DNA of 59,451 nucleotides from Armatimonadota bacterium (lineage in GTDB: Bacteria > Armatimonadota > Armatimonadia > Armatimonadales > Capsulimonadaceae). Numbering within the stretch: the first letter of the stretch is position 1; the number at the start of each line of letters is the position of its first letter. Location: assembly GCA_025353925.1 (NCBI GenBank), contig JANXNV010000032.1, positions 1 through 59,451 of the forward strand, given 5' to 3'. Under the pieces are notes generated by a model that searched no databases, was not told where the DNA came from, and was given only the letters and a program-made list of their open reading frames with translations. Shown here in pieces: positions 33,667 through 41,428 of the stretch. The translations under genes and the position numbers were made by a program.

Positions 33667-34700
33667 TCACCGCCCGGTCCCCATGCCGAACACGACGGAG
33701 TAGTTCGCTGCCTTGAGTACAGGCTTGTATTCGTCTGACACCTCGAGCCAGTTCTGGAATTCATCCCAGATGTTGCACTCCGGGCTGGATAGAAATTCCC
33801 GCAGGCTGGGGACGTCCCAAAGCTGGCTGACGATGGCAAGCTGAGACGCCTTCAGGTCGAGTTCCACCGTGCCTGCTAGAGCTAACTGGCGGAGCCGCCT
33901 GGGGAGCAGTGGATGGTGCTGCCGATGGCGTAGACCCGGGGGCTTCTGCGTGCCGCCCTGTAATAGATCGTGCGGCGCTCGTGCAGGCTGTCCAGGACTC
34001 GCTCGCACCATTTCCGCGTCGCGCGTTGTTTGGGCGTCTCTCCGGGCAGGGCAAAGACGGCTTCTTTGACGCTGGGCCAGTTCCGCGCCAGAACGCGCTG
34101 GAGGCAGTCCTGAGGCTGCGTCAAGAGGAAGTCCATTAGCTCTCCTGCAGGATGGTCCTTGCCTGCGGCCTGGGCCATGCCGACAACGGCGTCCTCTTCC
34201 TCCTGGATCGACCGGTGCAGGCTGCGGCGGCTCACCGAACTGCCGTCAGTAAACCACACCCAGTCCTTCCTATCTTTCACCTGCCTATCGGCGCGGAGAG
34301 CGTCTTGAATGTCGGCGGGTATGTCCGGGTTGATCGTCCGGGTCTTGCCGTCAACGAAGCGATACTCGCTTGGGTTGAGTGGCAGGACGTCGCGGCTGAA
34401 GGCGTCGAGCCAGGCGTAAGCGCGGAAGTGCTTGTCGTGGGGGTGCTTGCCGACAGTGCCGACAGTGCCGACAGTGCCGACAATGCCGACAATGCCGACA
34501 ATGTCGGCAACGACGTTGTAAGGCATGAGCAGCCTGCCAGTGTCACGGTCCGTCATGGTGCTCCAGAGAACATACTGGAGCATCTTAAAATAAGCGTGCC
34601 CGTCCGGGTGCTGAGTGAGCGCGGGGAGGCGGCTAACGACCAGGATGCGGAATTCGCGGCTGCAGCGCATGGGTCGCTGGTGATAAGGCTGAGTGTTCAT
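33667..34700 (-). pseudogene. DNA-polymerase-palm-like mobile-element protein, frameshifted
   Basis: The first 250 residues run from MNTQPYHQRPMRC (34700) to SPRVYAIGST near 33925, then stop at 33882 in that frame. The neighbouring frame carries LLPRRLRQLALAGTVELDLK, ASQLAIVSQLWDVPSLREFL and KPVLKAANYSVVFGMGTGR and ends at 33667. The ELDLKASQLAI and K-x3-Y-x-VVFGM motifs resemble motif A (DYSQIELR) and the O-helix of family A polymerases, so both parts form one protein, joined around 33920-33945 by a single-base shift. A 9-bp repeat expansion lies in its N-terminal region. It is probably inactive. Confidence 0.65.
34449..34502. repeat. Six tandem 9-bp repeats
   Basis: Units of gccgacagt or gccgacaat; read on the minus strand they encode alternating IVG and TVG triplets in frame in the polymerase-like gene. 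Confidence 0.9.
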
Positions 34701-34846
34701 GCCCGGATGATAGTTCCGAACTCATTCATTGGACGGAAAAAAGTAGAAGATTTTTCCGGGCTGAATCGGAGAATTTTTTGAGGCGAGGTCGGCATGATTG
34801 CCGATGCTTATGCAATGGTGAAATTGCGTGACCGGGCGGGGTGGGG

Positions 34847-34852
34847 TATACT
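34847..34852 (+). promoter_or_regulatory. -10 box (TATACT) with leaderless spacing
   Basis: TATACT is followed by exactly 6 nt (gggggc) and an ATG at 34859, the same layout as several other promoters in this window. Confidence 0.55.
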
Positions 34853-34858
34853 GGGGGC

Positions 34859-34891
34859 ATGACGGGACACACCGCCGTGGATTACAGGTGA
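34859..34891 (+). other. Ten-codon leader frame in phase with the XRE gene
   Basis: ATG at 34859 opens a frame MTGHTAVDYR that ends with TGA at 34889-34891. The XRE gene begins at TTG 34895 in the same phase. Either this is a short leader that permits re-initiation or the TGA is a nonsense mutation that cut off the original N-terminus. Confidence 0.45.
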
Positions 34892-34894
34892 CTT

Positions 34895-35365
34895 TTGGCA
34901 GATACCTCGAATACAAACTTCAAACAGGAAATCGGAAGGCGCATCGCTATTCGTCGCCGCGAGTTGGGCCTTACCCAGAAGGCGCTGGCGGAAGCGGTAG
35001 GCTTATCCCGTGACTTTGTGGCTCAAGTGGAGATAGGACGCCTGGAGATCAACGCGGGGGATATTCCTCTAATGTGCGTTATGCTCGGTGTTCCAGTTTC
35101 CTACTTTTTCAATAACCTCGTCACATTCCATTCAGACCATCCGTTGTTGGAAGGCATTCGAAAATTGTCAGCGGTGGGACAGGGGGAATTGACCGCGCAG
35201 GAGGCACTTCTTCTTCATAATTACCGGGCGCTCAACTATAATTCAAGAGAGGCAGTCGACAACATGATTTTACAAATGGCGAGGGCACAGGAGTCACTGA
35301 ACGAGAAGATGCGGGAATTATTAGGTGAGCAAGTGCCGTCGGCTGTGATAGAGACCATAGAGTGA
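34895..35365 (+). CDS. XRE-family transcriptional regulator
   Basis: The protein (156 aa) has a helix-turn-helix at about residues 12-65: IGRRIAIRRRELGLTQKALA and EAVGLSRDFVAQVEIGRLEI, then the typical MLGVPVSYFF ending. A helical C-terminal part follows (LLLHNYRALNYNSREAVDNM ILQMARAQ), probably for oligomerisation. It starts with TTG; AGGTGA lies just upstream and a leaderless ATG 12 codons earlier is separated by an in-frame TGA. It ends just before tRNA-Thr and is the last gene of the island, so it may control island genes, though no target is evident. Confidence 0.85.
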   Translation: MADTSNTNFKQEIGRRIAIRRRELGLTQKALAEAVGLSRDFVAQVEIGRLEINAGDIPLMCVMLGVPVSYFFNNLVTFHSDHPLLEGIRKLSAVGQGELTAQEALLLHNYRALNYNSREAVDNMILQMARAQESLNEKMRELLGEQVPSAVIETIE

Positions 35366-35378
35366 GAAGTCGGCACGG

Positions 35379-35407
35379 TTGCAAAAACTTACAAACCGTG
35401 CTATAAT
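35379..35407 (+). promoter_or_regulatory. Promoter of tRNA-Thr
   Basis: TTGCAA and TATAAT are separated by 17 bp, a near-consensus sigma-70 promoter, with the tRNA starting 25 bp downstream. Confidence 0.8.
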
Positions 35408-35432
35408 CTATCTTATTCAGATAGAAACTTAT

Positions 35433-35504
35433 GCCCAAGTAGCTCAGTGGTAGAGCACTTCTTTGGTAAAGAAGAGGTCGTGGGTCCGATTCCCACCTTG
35501 GGCT
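35433..35504 (+). tRNA. tRNA-Thr (anticodon GGT)
   Basis: A 7-bp acceptor stem (GCCCAAG/CTTGGGC), a D arm (GCTCAGTGGTAGAGC), an anticodon stem CTTCT/AGAAG with loop TTGGTAA (GGT at 35465-35467) and a T arm with GTGGG/CCCAC fold well. CCA is not encoded. The accessory island ends just upstream of it. The discriminator base coincides with the end of the minus-strand DUF488 gene. Confidence 0.95.
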
Positions 35505-35959
35505 TATCCGTCATTCTCCACCGACAAATGCACTGTTGTCAGTAACCCGCCGCTCATCTCCTCTGCACCTTCCGCGACGAACAGCCGGTGGCATTCCAGC
35601 ACGTTCCGCTCGTAGCAGAGCAGGCAGCAGCGTTCGCGCTGCGCCCGCTCGACCAAAGCATCCATCGCCTCGTTTTGTGTCGCCAAGTATTCCAGAAAGC
35701 TGCTTTGAAACGCCGCCTGATCGTGATCGATCTTGCGGCGGTACCGAATATCACGCGGCGTCCCCAGGGCGCGAATGTGAGCGTACTGCACCTTGTACTC
35801 TGCGGCGGCTTGATCCAGTGCGGTTTTAGAGAAGCCCGGTTTACGGCTCTGCGGGCGTTCCCGAATGTCCAGCAGGGTCTGGATGTCATGGAAGACCAAC
35901 GTCTGCAAGAGAGCGGCCTGACTGACCCCTTCATATCCGATTGTGTAAAGCTCAGGCAT
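35504..35959 (-). CDS. DUF488 family protein
   Basis: The protein (151 aa) begins MPELYTIGYEGVSQAALLQT and has LLDIRERPQSRKPGFSKTAL, HIRALGTPRDIR and CCLLCYERNVLECHR, the hallmark of DUF488 (a cysteine-containing nucleoside/phosphate-binding-like fold of unknown role). The start at 35959 matches the family; the frame is open further upstream inside tag. It overlaps the end of tag by 8 bp, so both are in one operon. Pairing with a DNA-repair glycosylase hints at a role in nucleic-acid quality control, but this is inference. Confidence 0.85.
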   Translation of the reverse strand: MPELYTIGYEGVSQAALLQTLVFHDIQTLLDIRERPQSRKPGFSKTALDQAAAEYKVQYAHIRALGTPRDIRYRRKIDHDQAAFQSSFLEYLATQNEAMDALVERAQRERCCLLCYERNVLECHRLFVAEGAEEMSGGLLTTVHLSVENDG

Positions 35960-36506
35960 TTTCGAGGGGCCCTTCTCGCCAGGGTGGGCGAAGTGTGATG
36001 ATTTCCGCGTGGACAGGGCAGTCTTCGTCATGCGCTTCCGGTAAATAACCTGTACTCAGCAGGAACGAGCGTACGATCTCGCCGCCCGTGAAAAGAAATG
36101 TTTTTTTGAAGAGCCTCTGCCAGTCGCCGGGCGTGAGCGGGTGATGCATATCCAGCCAGCCCGCGAACGAGCCGTGACTTTCCCTGATCGAGATCAGGCG
36201 GCGGGTATTCTCGATGGTGGCTTCCACTTTCAGGCGGTTCCGAATGATGCCGATATCGGCCAGCAGCCGTGCCTCTTCCTCCACGCCGTAACCGGCTACA
36301 ATATCGAGATCGAAGCCTTCAAAAGCGCGTGCATATCCCTCCTTCTTTTTTAAAATCGTCTCCCAGGACAGGCCCGCTTGTGCGATTTCCAGCGTCAATC
36401 TCTCCAAAAGCGCATTATCGTCCCGGATCGGAAAGCCATACTCCGTGTCGTGGTAGAGCTTGTGTAAAGGACGCGTTCGGGCGTATTCACAGTAGGTCTG
36501 AGACAT
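35952..36506 (-). CDS. tag: DNA-3-methyladenine glycosylase I
   Basis: Tag removes 3-methyladenine from alkylated DNA. The protein (184 aa) has YHDTEYGFPIRDDNALLERL, LEIAQAGLSWETILKKKEGY and FEGFDLDIVAGYG, DIGIIRNRLKVEATIENTRR and a C-terminal ending with CPVH. These match Tag proteins, including the conserved tryptophan and glutamate of the base pocket and the zinc-binding C/H ends. Length is normal. A TACTAT box lies exactly 6 nt before the ATG, predicting a leaderless transcript. It overlaps the DUF488 gene downstream. Confidence 0.93.
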   Translation of the reverse strand: MSQTYCEYARTRPLHKLYHDTEYGFPIRDDNALLERLTLEIAQAGLSWETILKKKEGYARAFEGFDLDIVAGYGVEEEARLLADIGIIRNRLKVEATIENTRRLISIRESHGSFAGWLDMHHPLTPGDWQRLFKKTFLFTGGEIVRSFLLSTGYLPEAHDEDCPVHAEIITLRPPWREGPLENA

Positions 36507-36512
36507 GAGGTC

Positions 36513-36518
36513 ATAGTA
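36513..36518 (-). promoter_or_regulatory. -10 box of tag (leaderless spacing)
   Basis: TACTAT, then 6 nt (gacctc), then the ATG of tag. Confidence 0.55.
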
Positions 36519-36611
36519 CCATCTCGGCGGCGAACAAATCGACTTGAATTACCAGCGTGTTTATGTCACAATACGGGCAGTCTAAAGAGTAGCTGTTCCC
36601 AGGGCAGAAAT

Positions 36612-37121
36612 ATGACACAAAAAAACGCAAAGGAAAACACAAACGAGCTGGAAAAGTTGGAGGAGCCGATCACGCACCCGCTGCACGATAATCCCTGGTT
36701 CAAGAAAATGAGAACTCTAGGGGATAACCTCTCATCAGGGCGCATTACGCAGACCGAGTACGAGCGTAAACATCGCGGCTTGATGGTGGAGCTGCAAAGC
36801 GCAGCGAATAAAGAGCGCGAGAAGATCAAGCGCTGGGCCATCGAGACGAAAAAGGTGCGAGACGAAGCGGAGTACAAGCGTCTTTGTGCCCATTACCATG
36901 ATGAGTATGGGGACTCGTTCCATCACTTCCTGACAAGTATCAATGTGGGTGCTTCATTTCTGACAATGAACCCGAAAGTCCTCGATGATGCCCGGCTGCT
37001 CGAGCTGCGCTTCGGGGGTCAGATCCTCTCACCGGAGCAGGCTCTAGCACAGTCTGAAAAAGAGGCGCGGGAGAAGGAAGCCGCCGATCTGCTGGAAAAA
37101 GCCGACAAGACGGAAGAATGA
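36612..37121 (+). CDS. Charged coiled-coil hypothetical protein
   Basis: The protein (169 aa) is strongly charged. It starts MTQKNAKENTNELEKLEEPI, then HPLHDNPWFKKMRTLGDNLS and a long helical middle, and ends with EQALAQSEKEAREKEAADLL. It probably forms coiled coils at both ends. AGGG precedes the ATG by 7 nt, and a terminator follows. I do not recognise a family. Confidence 0.65.
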   Translation: MTQKNAKENTNELEKLEEPITHPLHDNPWFKKMRTLGDNLSSGRITQTEYERKHRGLMVELQSAANKEREKIKRWAIETKKVRDEAEYKRLCAHYHDEYGDSFHHFLTSINVGASFLTMNPKVLDDARLLELRFGGQILSPEQALAQSEKEAREKEAADLLEKADKTEE

Positions 37122-37147
37122 GTTTCCCCGGTTATCACGGCTTCAAG

Positions 37148-37179
37148 GACCTCAAGATCACAAATCTTGGGGTCTTTTT
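37148..37179 (+). terminator. Rho-independent terminator
   Basis: An 11-bp stem GACCTCAAGAT/ATCTTGGGGTC (one G-T pair) with a 5-nt loop is followed by TTTTT, 26 bp after the preceding gene. Confidence 0.85.
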
Positions 37180-37215
37180 GCGTTCGGCATACAGAATCCA
37201 TCAAAATAATGCACA

Positions 37216-39654
37216 ATGATAGGTATGAAGGCCGAAATGGGACAAGTCACGGGGGATTTGGGTAAGAACAGGGCGACTTTGCTGACACGCGTTTTGACGC
37301 AGTACGGAAAACGGGCGCACAAGCATACGGCAGGCAATGGGCAGATGATGGGAGAAGATCCGGTGGAAGGTCTGATCGCGCTGACAAGGGTCTACCATCC
37401 CAACACCGATGCCGCTCTGCTTCGCCGTGCCTATGCCTATGCCGCCGAAAAGCACGAAGGGCAGACCCGCCGCTCCGGGGAGCCGTATATCACACACCCC
37501 CTTGCGGTCGCGACGATTCTCACCGAGCTGGAAATGGACGACGCGACCCTCGCCGCGGGCCTGCTGCATGATGTGGTAGAAGACTGCGGCGTTTCGCGAG
37601 AGCAGGTCGCGGCGGAATTCGGCGAAGAGATTGCCGATTTGGTGGACGGCGTCACCAAGCTGAAAATGGCGGACTTCGAGGCCAGAAACGAATCCGAGCC
37701 GGGAGCACGCATCGATGCTCTGCCTTCCACTGACCCGGTGTCTCCGGAAGCGGCGGAGGCCCTAGCCCGAAAAAAGCGGCATGGCGAGACTAATAAAAGT
37801 GCAGCCAACCTGCGTAAGATTTTGCTGGCGATGGCACATGACCTGCGTGTCATGGTGATCAAGCTGGCTGACCGCCTGCACAATATGCGGACACTTTCCG
37901 CGATGCCGGAGCATCGTCAGAAAAAAGTGGCCCAGGAGACGCTCCAAATCTTCGCTCCACTGGCGCACCGCCTGGGCATCTGGCAGATCAAATGGCAGCT
38001 TGAAGACCTCGGCTTCAAGTATACCAATCCCGAAGCCTACAACGACCTCAAGCAGAAGCTGGACAAGACGCGGGCGCAGCGCGAGAAAGACATCGCGACC
38101 GCGATCAGCGTTTTAAAAGAGTGCCTGTCCGAGGAGAACATCAAAGCGGAGTTTCAGGGCCGACCCAAACATCTGTACTCGATCTATAACAAGATGCAGA
38201 AGCAGACACTCGGGCTGGACGAGATCTACGATTTGATTGCCCTGCGCGTCGTTGTCCCCACGGTCGCCGATTGCTACCACGCCCTAGGAATCGTGCATCA
38301 GGTCTGGATGCCGCTTCCAGGCCGCTTCGACGATTATATCGCCAAAACAAAGTCCAACGGCTACCAGTCCCTGCACACCAAAGTCATCGGGCCAAACGGT
38401 GAGCCTCTAGAAATTCAGATCCGCACGAACGACATGCACCGGATGGCGGATTTCGGGATTGCCGCTCACTGGCAGTATAAAGAAGGCCGAAGCAAAGAGG
38501 GCCGGGGAAAAGGCAAAACGCCTGTCGGGGACCAGCGCTTCGATAAGAAGATGACCCTGCTGCGGCAGCAGCTTTTCGACTGGCAGTCCGACGCGAAAGA
38601 ACCCGGCGAGTTCCTGCGCTCGATAGTCGGCGACCTATTCACGGACCAGGTTTTCGTCTTCACGCCCAAAGGCGATGTTCTCGATTTTCCGTTAGGTGCC
38701 ACGCCCGTGGACGCCGCGTACCGGATCCATTCGGATCTGGGCCAGCACTGTGCCGGGGCGAAGGTCAACGGCAAGATTGTGCCCCTTATCTACCATTTCA
38801 AGAACGGCGACATTGTCGAGATTATTTCCCGCCCCAGTGCCAATCCCTCGCTGGACTGGCTCTCCATCGCCAAGACCAGCCATGCCCGGACAAAGATCAA
38901 GGCCTATTTCCGCAAACTGCGCTACGGGGCTAATGTCGCCCGGGGTCGGGAGATCATGCAGAAGGAGCTGGAACGGGTGCATCTGGATACTCGGCACCTG
39001 CTTTCACCCGAAGTGCTGCAAAAGATCGCCGAGCAGATGAATCTGCATACGCAGGAAGACTTGCTGGCGGCGATCGGATACGGCGACGCTCCCGTAGGCT
39101 CGGTCCTGACCCGTCTGCGGGCTTTGGTTCCCGGGACAACGCACGACGACACACGCTCATTCGAGCGCAAAGGGACGAACACCGGCAAGCTGCAAGTCGG
39201 CGGCGATCTGGAAGACGTGGCGATCGTTCGGGCTAAGTGCTGTCAGCCCGTTCCCGGCGACGAAGTCACCGGCTACATGACGCGCGGTAAGGGAATCGCC
39301 CTGCACCGGCATGGCTGCGCCAATGTCGCGCATTACCAGCAGACGGAGCCGGAACGTCTGATCGAAGTGGATTGGAAGCCGACGGATCCGACCCAGCGGT
39401 ACTCGACCGACATTAAAATTGAGCTGGTGGACCGCCTCGGTCTGCTCGAAGACATCGGAAAACTTTTCAGCGAAGCCAAAACGTTTATCCAAGCAATCCG
39501 GACTCGGTCCCTCCCGAACCACACTGCCGTCATGCAGATCAGCTTCGACGCCATCGACACGGCTCATATCACGGCCATGACCGTCCGCCTCCAGCGTCTG
39601 ACCGATGTCATGGATATTCACCGGCTTGGGGCGAATGAGGCACCGGTGGAGTAA
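37216..39654 (+). CDS. RelA/SpoT bifunctional (p)ppGpp synthetase/hydrolase
   Basis: The enzyme makes and degrades the stringent-response alarmone. The HD domain has SGEPYITHPLAVATIL and LLHDVVED, so hydrolase residues are present. The synthetase domain has FQGRPKHLYSIYNKM, EIYDLIALRVV, RFDDYIAKTKSNGYQSLHTK and EIQIRTNDMHRMADFGIAAH. A TGS domain follows (VFVFTPKGDVLDFPLGATPV), then a zinc-finger-like region (AKCCQPVPGDEVTGYMTRG) and a C-terminal ACT domain (LVDRLGLLEDIGKLFSEAKT). The start is uncertain: 37216 gives 812 residues, while ATG 37345 (MMGEDPVEGLIAL) would give a more typical N-terminus. Confidence 0.95.
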   Translation: MIGMKAEMGQVTGDLGKNRATLLTRVLTQYGKRAHKHTAGNGQMMGEDPVEGLIALTRVYHPNTDAALLRRAYAYAAEKHEGQTRRSGEPYITHPLAVATILTELEMDDATLAAGLLHDVVEDCGVSREQVAAEFGEEIADLVDGVTKLKMADFEARNESEPGARIDALPSTDPVSPEAAEALARKKRHGETNKSAANLRKILLAMAHDLRVMVIKLADRLHNMRTLSAMPEHRQKKVAQETLQIFAPLAHRLGIWQIKWQLEDLGFKYTNPEAYNDLKQKLDKTRAQREKDIATAISVLKECLSEENIKAEFQGRPKHLYSIYNKMQKQTLGLDEIYDLIALRVVVPTVADCYHALGIVHQVWMPLPGRFDDYIAKTKSNGYQSLHTKVIGPNGEPLEIQIRTNDMHRMADFGIAAHWQYKEGRSKEGRGKGKTPVGDQRFDKKMTLLRQQLFDWQSDAKEPGEFLRSIVGDLFTDQVFVFTPKGDVLDFPLGATPVDAAYRIHSDLGQHCAGAKVNGKIVPLIYHFKNGDIVEIISRPSANPSLDWLSIAKTSHARTKIKAYFRKLRYGANVARGREIMQKELERVHLDTRHLLSPEVLQKIAEQMNLHTQEDLLAAIGYGDAPVGSVLTRLRALVPGTTHDDTRSFERKGTNTGKLQVGGDLEDVAIVRAKCCQPVPGDEVTGYMTRGKGIALHRHGCANVAHYQQTEPERLIEVDWKPTDPTQRYSTDIKIELVDRLGLLEDIGKLFSEAKTFIQAIRTRSLPNHTAVMQISFDAIDTAHITAMTVRLQRLTDVMDIHRLGANEAPVE

Positions 39655-39684
39655 GAGTCCGTGGTTTGATTAGCGGCTCTAAGC

Positions 39685-39690
39685 TATAAT
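39685..39690 (+). promoter_or_regulatory. -10 box (TATAAT) of the MNT/HEPN remnant
   Basis: TATAAT is followed by 6 nt (cgaata) and then GTT in the frame of the nucleotidyltransferase gene, as if a start codon has been lost. Confidence 0.5.
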
Positions 39691-39696
39691 CGAATA

Positions 39697-39975
39697 GTTC
39701 GTAAGGCCCAACCGCGGGGATTCATTTTGTTTGGCAGTCGTGCTCGCGGCGAGGCGCGACCTGAAAGCGATTTGGATTTGCTCGTCTTCGCTGACGATGC
39801 TCGGCCTCACGCACAGAGGGCGTCGGAACTTTACGGCATTCTGGGTGATATTATGGTGTCGATGGATATTCTAGTTTATCAGCCGGACGAAATCGCCGGA
39901 TGGCGCGATGTTCCGCAGGCGTTTGTGACGACGGCGGTTCGCGAGGGAAGTGTGCTGTATGAAAACCACGGCTGA
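39697..39975 (+). pseudogene. MNT-type nucleotidyltransferase antitoxin with lost start codon
   Basis: The frame reads VRKAQPRGFILFGSRARGEA, RPESDLDLLVFADDA and later VSMDILVY, the small MNT domain (GSRARG and SDLDLLV with catalytic D-x-D). The sequence in phase with it begins at GTT 39697, 6 nt after a TATAAT box. In other genes here that position holds ATG. The only later start, TTG 39727, removes the beta strand before GSRARG. Thus the gene has probably lost its start by one base change. It overlaps a truncated HEPN gene, together a dead MntA/HepT pair. Confidence 0.65.
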
Positions 39976-40081
39976 TCTTGTGGCTGGCTGGATTTGGAAG
40001 GCTGACAGTGACATGGAGAACGCCAACCTTTGCCTGGCTTCAAGGAAGTTACCACTGCACTGCGATCCGCAGCGGTGCTGA
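39959..40081 (+). pseudogene. Truncated HEPN protein
   Basis: A 40-residue frame begins at an ATG overlapping the MNT stop: MKTTADLVAGWIWKADSDME, NANLCLASRKLPL. This is the first helix region of HEPN proteins (W..KA..D...A...L), but it then becomes HCDPQRC and stops. The catalytic R-x4-6-H of HEPN RNases is absent, so it has no activity. Confidence 0.65.
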
Positions 40082-40155
40082 GAACCTTTATCATTCCGTT
40101 GCTCCCCCATGCGATGCAGCCATCAGTGCAGGGGCTTGTAAATCCATTTAATGTG

Positions 40156-40171
40156 GTACAATACATTGTAC
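40156..40171. promoter_or_regulatory. Palindrome GTACAAT-AC-ATTGTAC
   Basis: A 7-bp perfect inverted repeat 57 bp upstream of mqnE. It may be an operator; no regulator is known. Confidence 0.35.
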
Positions 40172-40227
40172 ATTAATTCACAAAGTTGCTGGGCGTTTTG
40201 GACGGAGTTTAGAATGGAGCGGCGGCC

Positions 40228-41400
40228 ATGAGCAAGCGGTTAATCGAATCGGCGGGGCTGACGGATATTTATGACAAGGTGATGGCCGGGGAAAGGCTGA
40301 ATTCCGAGGACGGACTTTCGCTGTATCTGAACCCGAATTTGAACGCGGTCGGCGCACTGGCTAATATCGTCCGGGAGCGGATGAATGGGTCTAAGACGTT
40401 TTACGTCCGAAATCAGCACATTAACTACACCAACGTCTGCAACAAAGGCTGCAAGTTTTGCGCTTTTTATGCTCAGAAGGGCGGGCCGGACCCTTATACC
40501 ATGAGCATTTTGGATGTCCAGAATAAGCTGCGAGCACATCTGGATATTCCGATCAAAGAGGTGCATATGGTGGCGGGAATCAACCCGAAGCTGCCGTACC
40601 AGTACTATCTTGACCTGTTGAGGGCAGTTAAGCAGATCCGGCCCGGCGTTCATATCAAGGCATTTACCTGCGTCGAGATCGCCGAGATCCAGCGTCAGGC
40701 CAACAAGCCGCTGCCGGAAGTCTTTGCAGAGCTTCGTGCCGCCGGACTGGACTCTCTGCCGGGTGGGGGCATCGAAATACTCTCTGACCGTGTGCATATG
40801 GAGCTGTTCGACCGCAAGCTCGACGGGGACCAGTGGATCGAGATTTCGAAGGCCGCTGCCGAAGCGGGCATGACCCAGTACGCGACCATGCTTTACGGCC
40901 ATATCGAGACGATTCCCGAGCGCGTGGAGCACTTGGTCAAGATGCGGGCCTTGCAGGACGAAACGGGCCACTTCGTGACCTTCACACCGCTTTCTTTTCA
41001 CCCGGAAGGGACGCAGCTTTCCCATTTGCCGCACCCGACCGGTGACGGTGACCTGCGCAACATCGCCATTTCGCGCCTCATGCTGGACAATTTCCAGCAC
41101 ATCAAGACATTTTGGATCATGAACACGCCGCAGGTCTCTCAGCTGGCACAGTGGTACGGTGCGGACGACCTCGACGGCACCATCCATGAGTATGAGATCA
41201 CTTACCAAGACAATGCTCAGGGCGACAAGCAGCAGGTGCTGACCCGGCCTCAGCTGGTGAACTTGATTATTGAGGCCGGCCGGACACCGGTCGAGCGGGA
41301 CAGCTTTTACAACGAAGTCGCGTTGGCTGATGAGCTGGACGACCCCGTCCGCCACGATGCGCTTGTTCGCCCGGCGATCCCGCTGGCAATGGCAAATTAA
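40228..41400 (+). CDS. mqnE: Aminofutalosine synthase
   Basis: MqnE is the radical-SAM enzyme that forms aminodeoxyfutalosine from 3-enolpyruvylbenzoate and SAM in the futalosine route to menaquinone. The protein (390 aa) has the cluster motif CNKGCKFC (C71, C75, C78) after NQHINYTNV, then EVHMVAGINPKLPYQYYLDL and LPGGGIEILSDRV, and FTPLSFHPEGTQ. These are typical of the family. GGAG lies 8 nt before the ATG. mqnC follows 28 bp later, so they form an operon. The menaquinone genes mqnA, mqnD and mqnB are not in this window. Confidence 0.95.
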   Translation: MSKRLIESAGLTDIYDKVMAGERLNSEDGLSLYLNPNLNAVGALANIVRERMNGSKTFYVRNQHINYTNVCNKGCKFCAFYAQKGGPDPYTMSILDVQNKLRAHLDIPIKEVHMVAGINPKLPYQYYLDLLRAVKQIRPGVHIKAFTCVEIAEIQRQANKPLPEVFAELRAAGLDSLPGGGIEILSDRVHMELFDRKLDGDQWIEISKAAAEAGMTQYATMLYGHIETIPERVEHLVKMRALQDETGHFVTFTPLSFHPEGTQLSHLPHPTGDGDLRNIAISRLMLDNFQHIKTFWIMNTPQVSQLAQWYGADDLDGTIHEYEITYQDNAQGDKQQVLTRPQLVNLIIEAGRTPVERDSFYNEVALADELDDPVRHDALVRPAIPLAMAN

Positions 41401-41428
41401 GAAGAGCCGATTAGAAAGGCCGACGACA

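Noticed and set aside
34449-34502. Possible CRISPR or origin iterons
   Set aside because: The units are only 9 bp, have no spacers and lie in frame in a coding region.
35433-35504. Integration site with duplicated tRNA end
   Set aside because: I found no second copy of the tRNA-Thr 3' end in the window.
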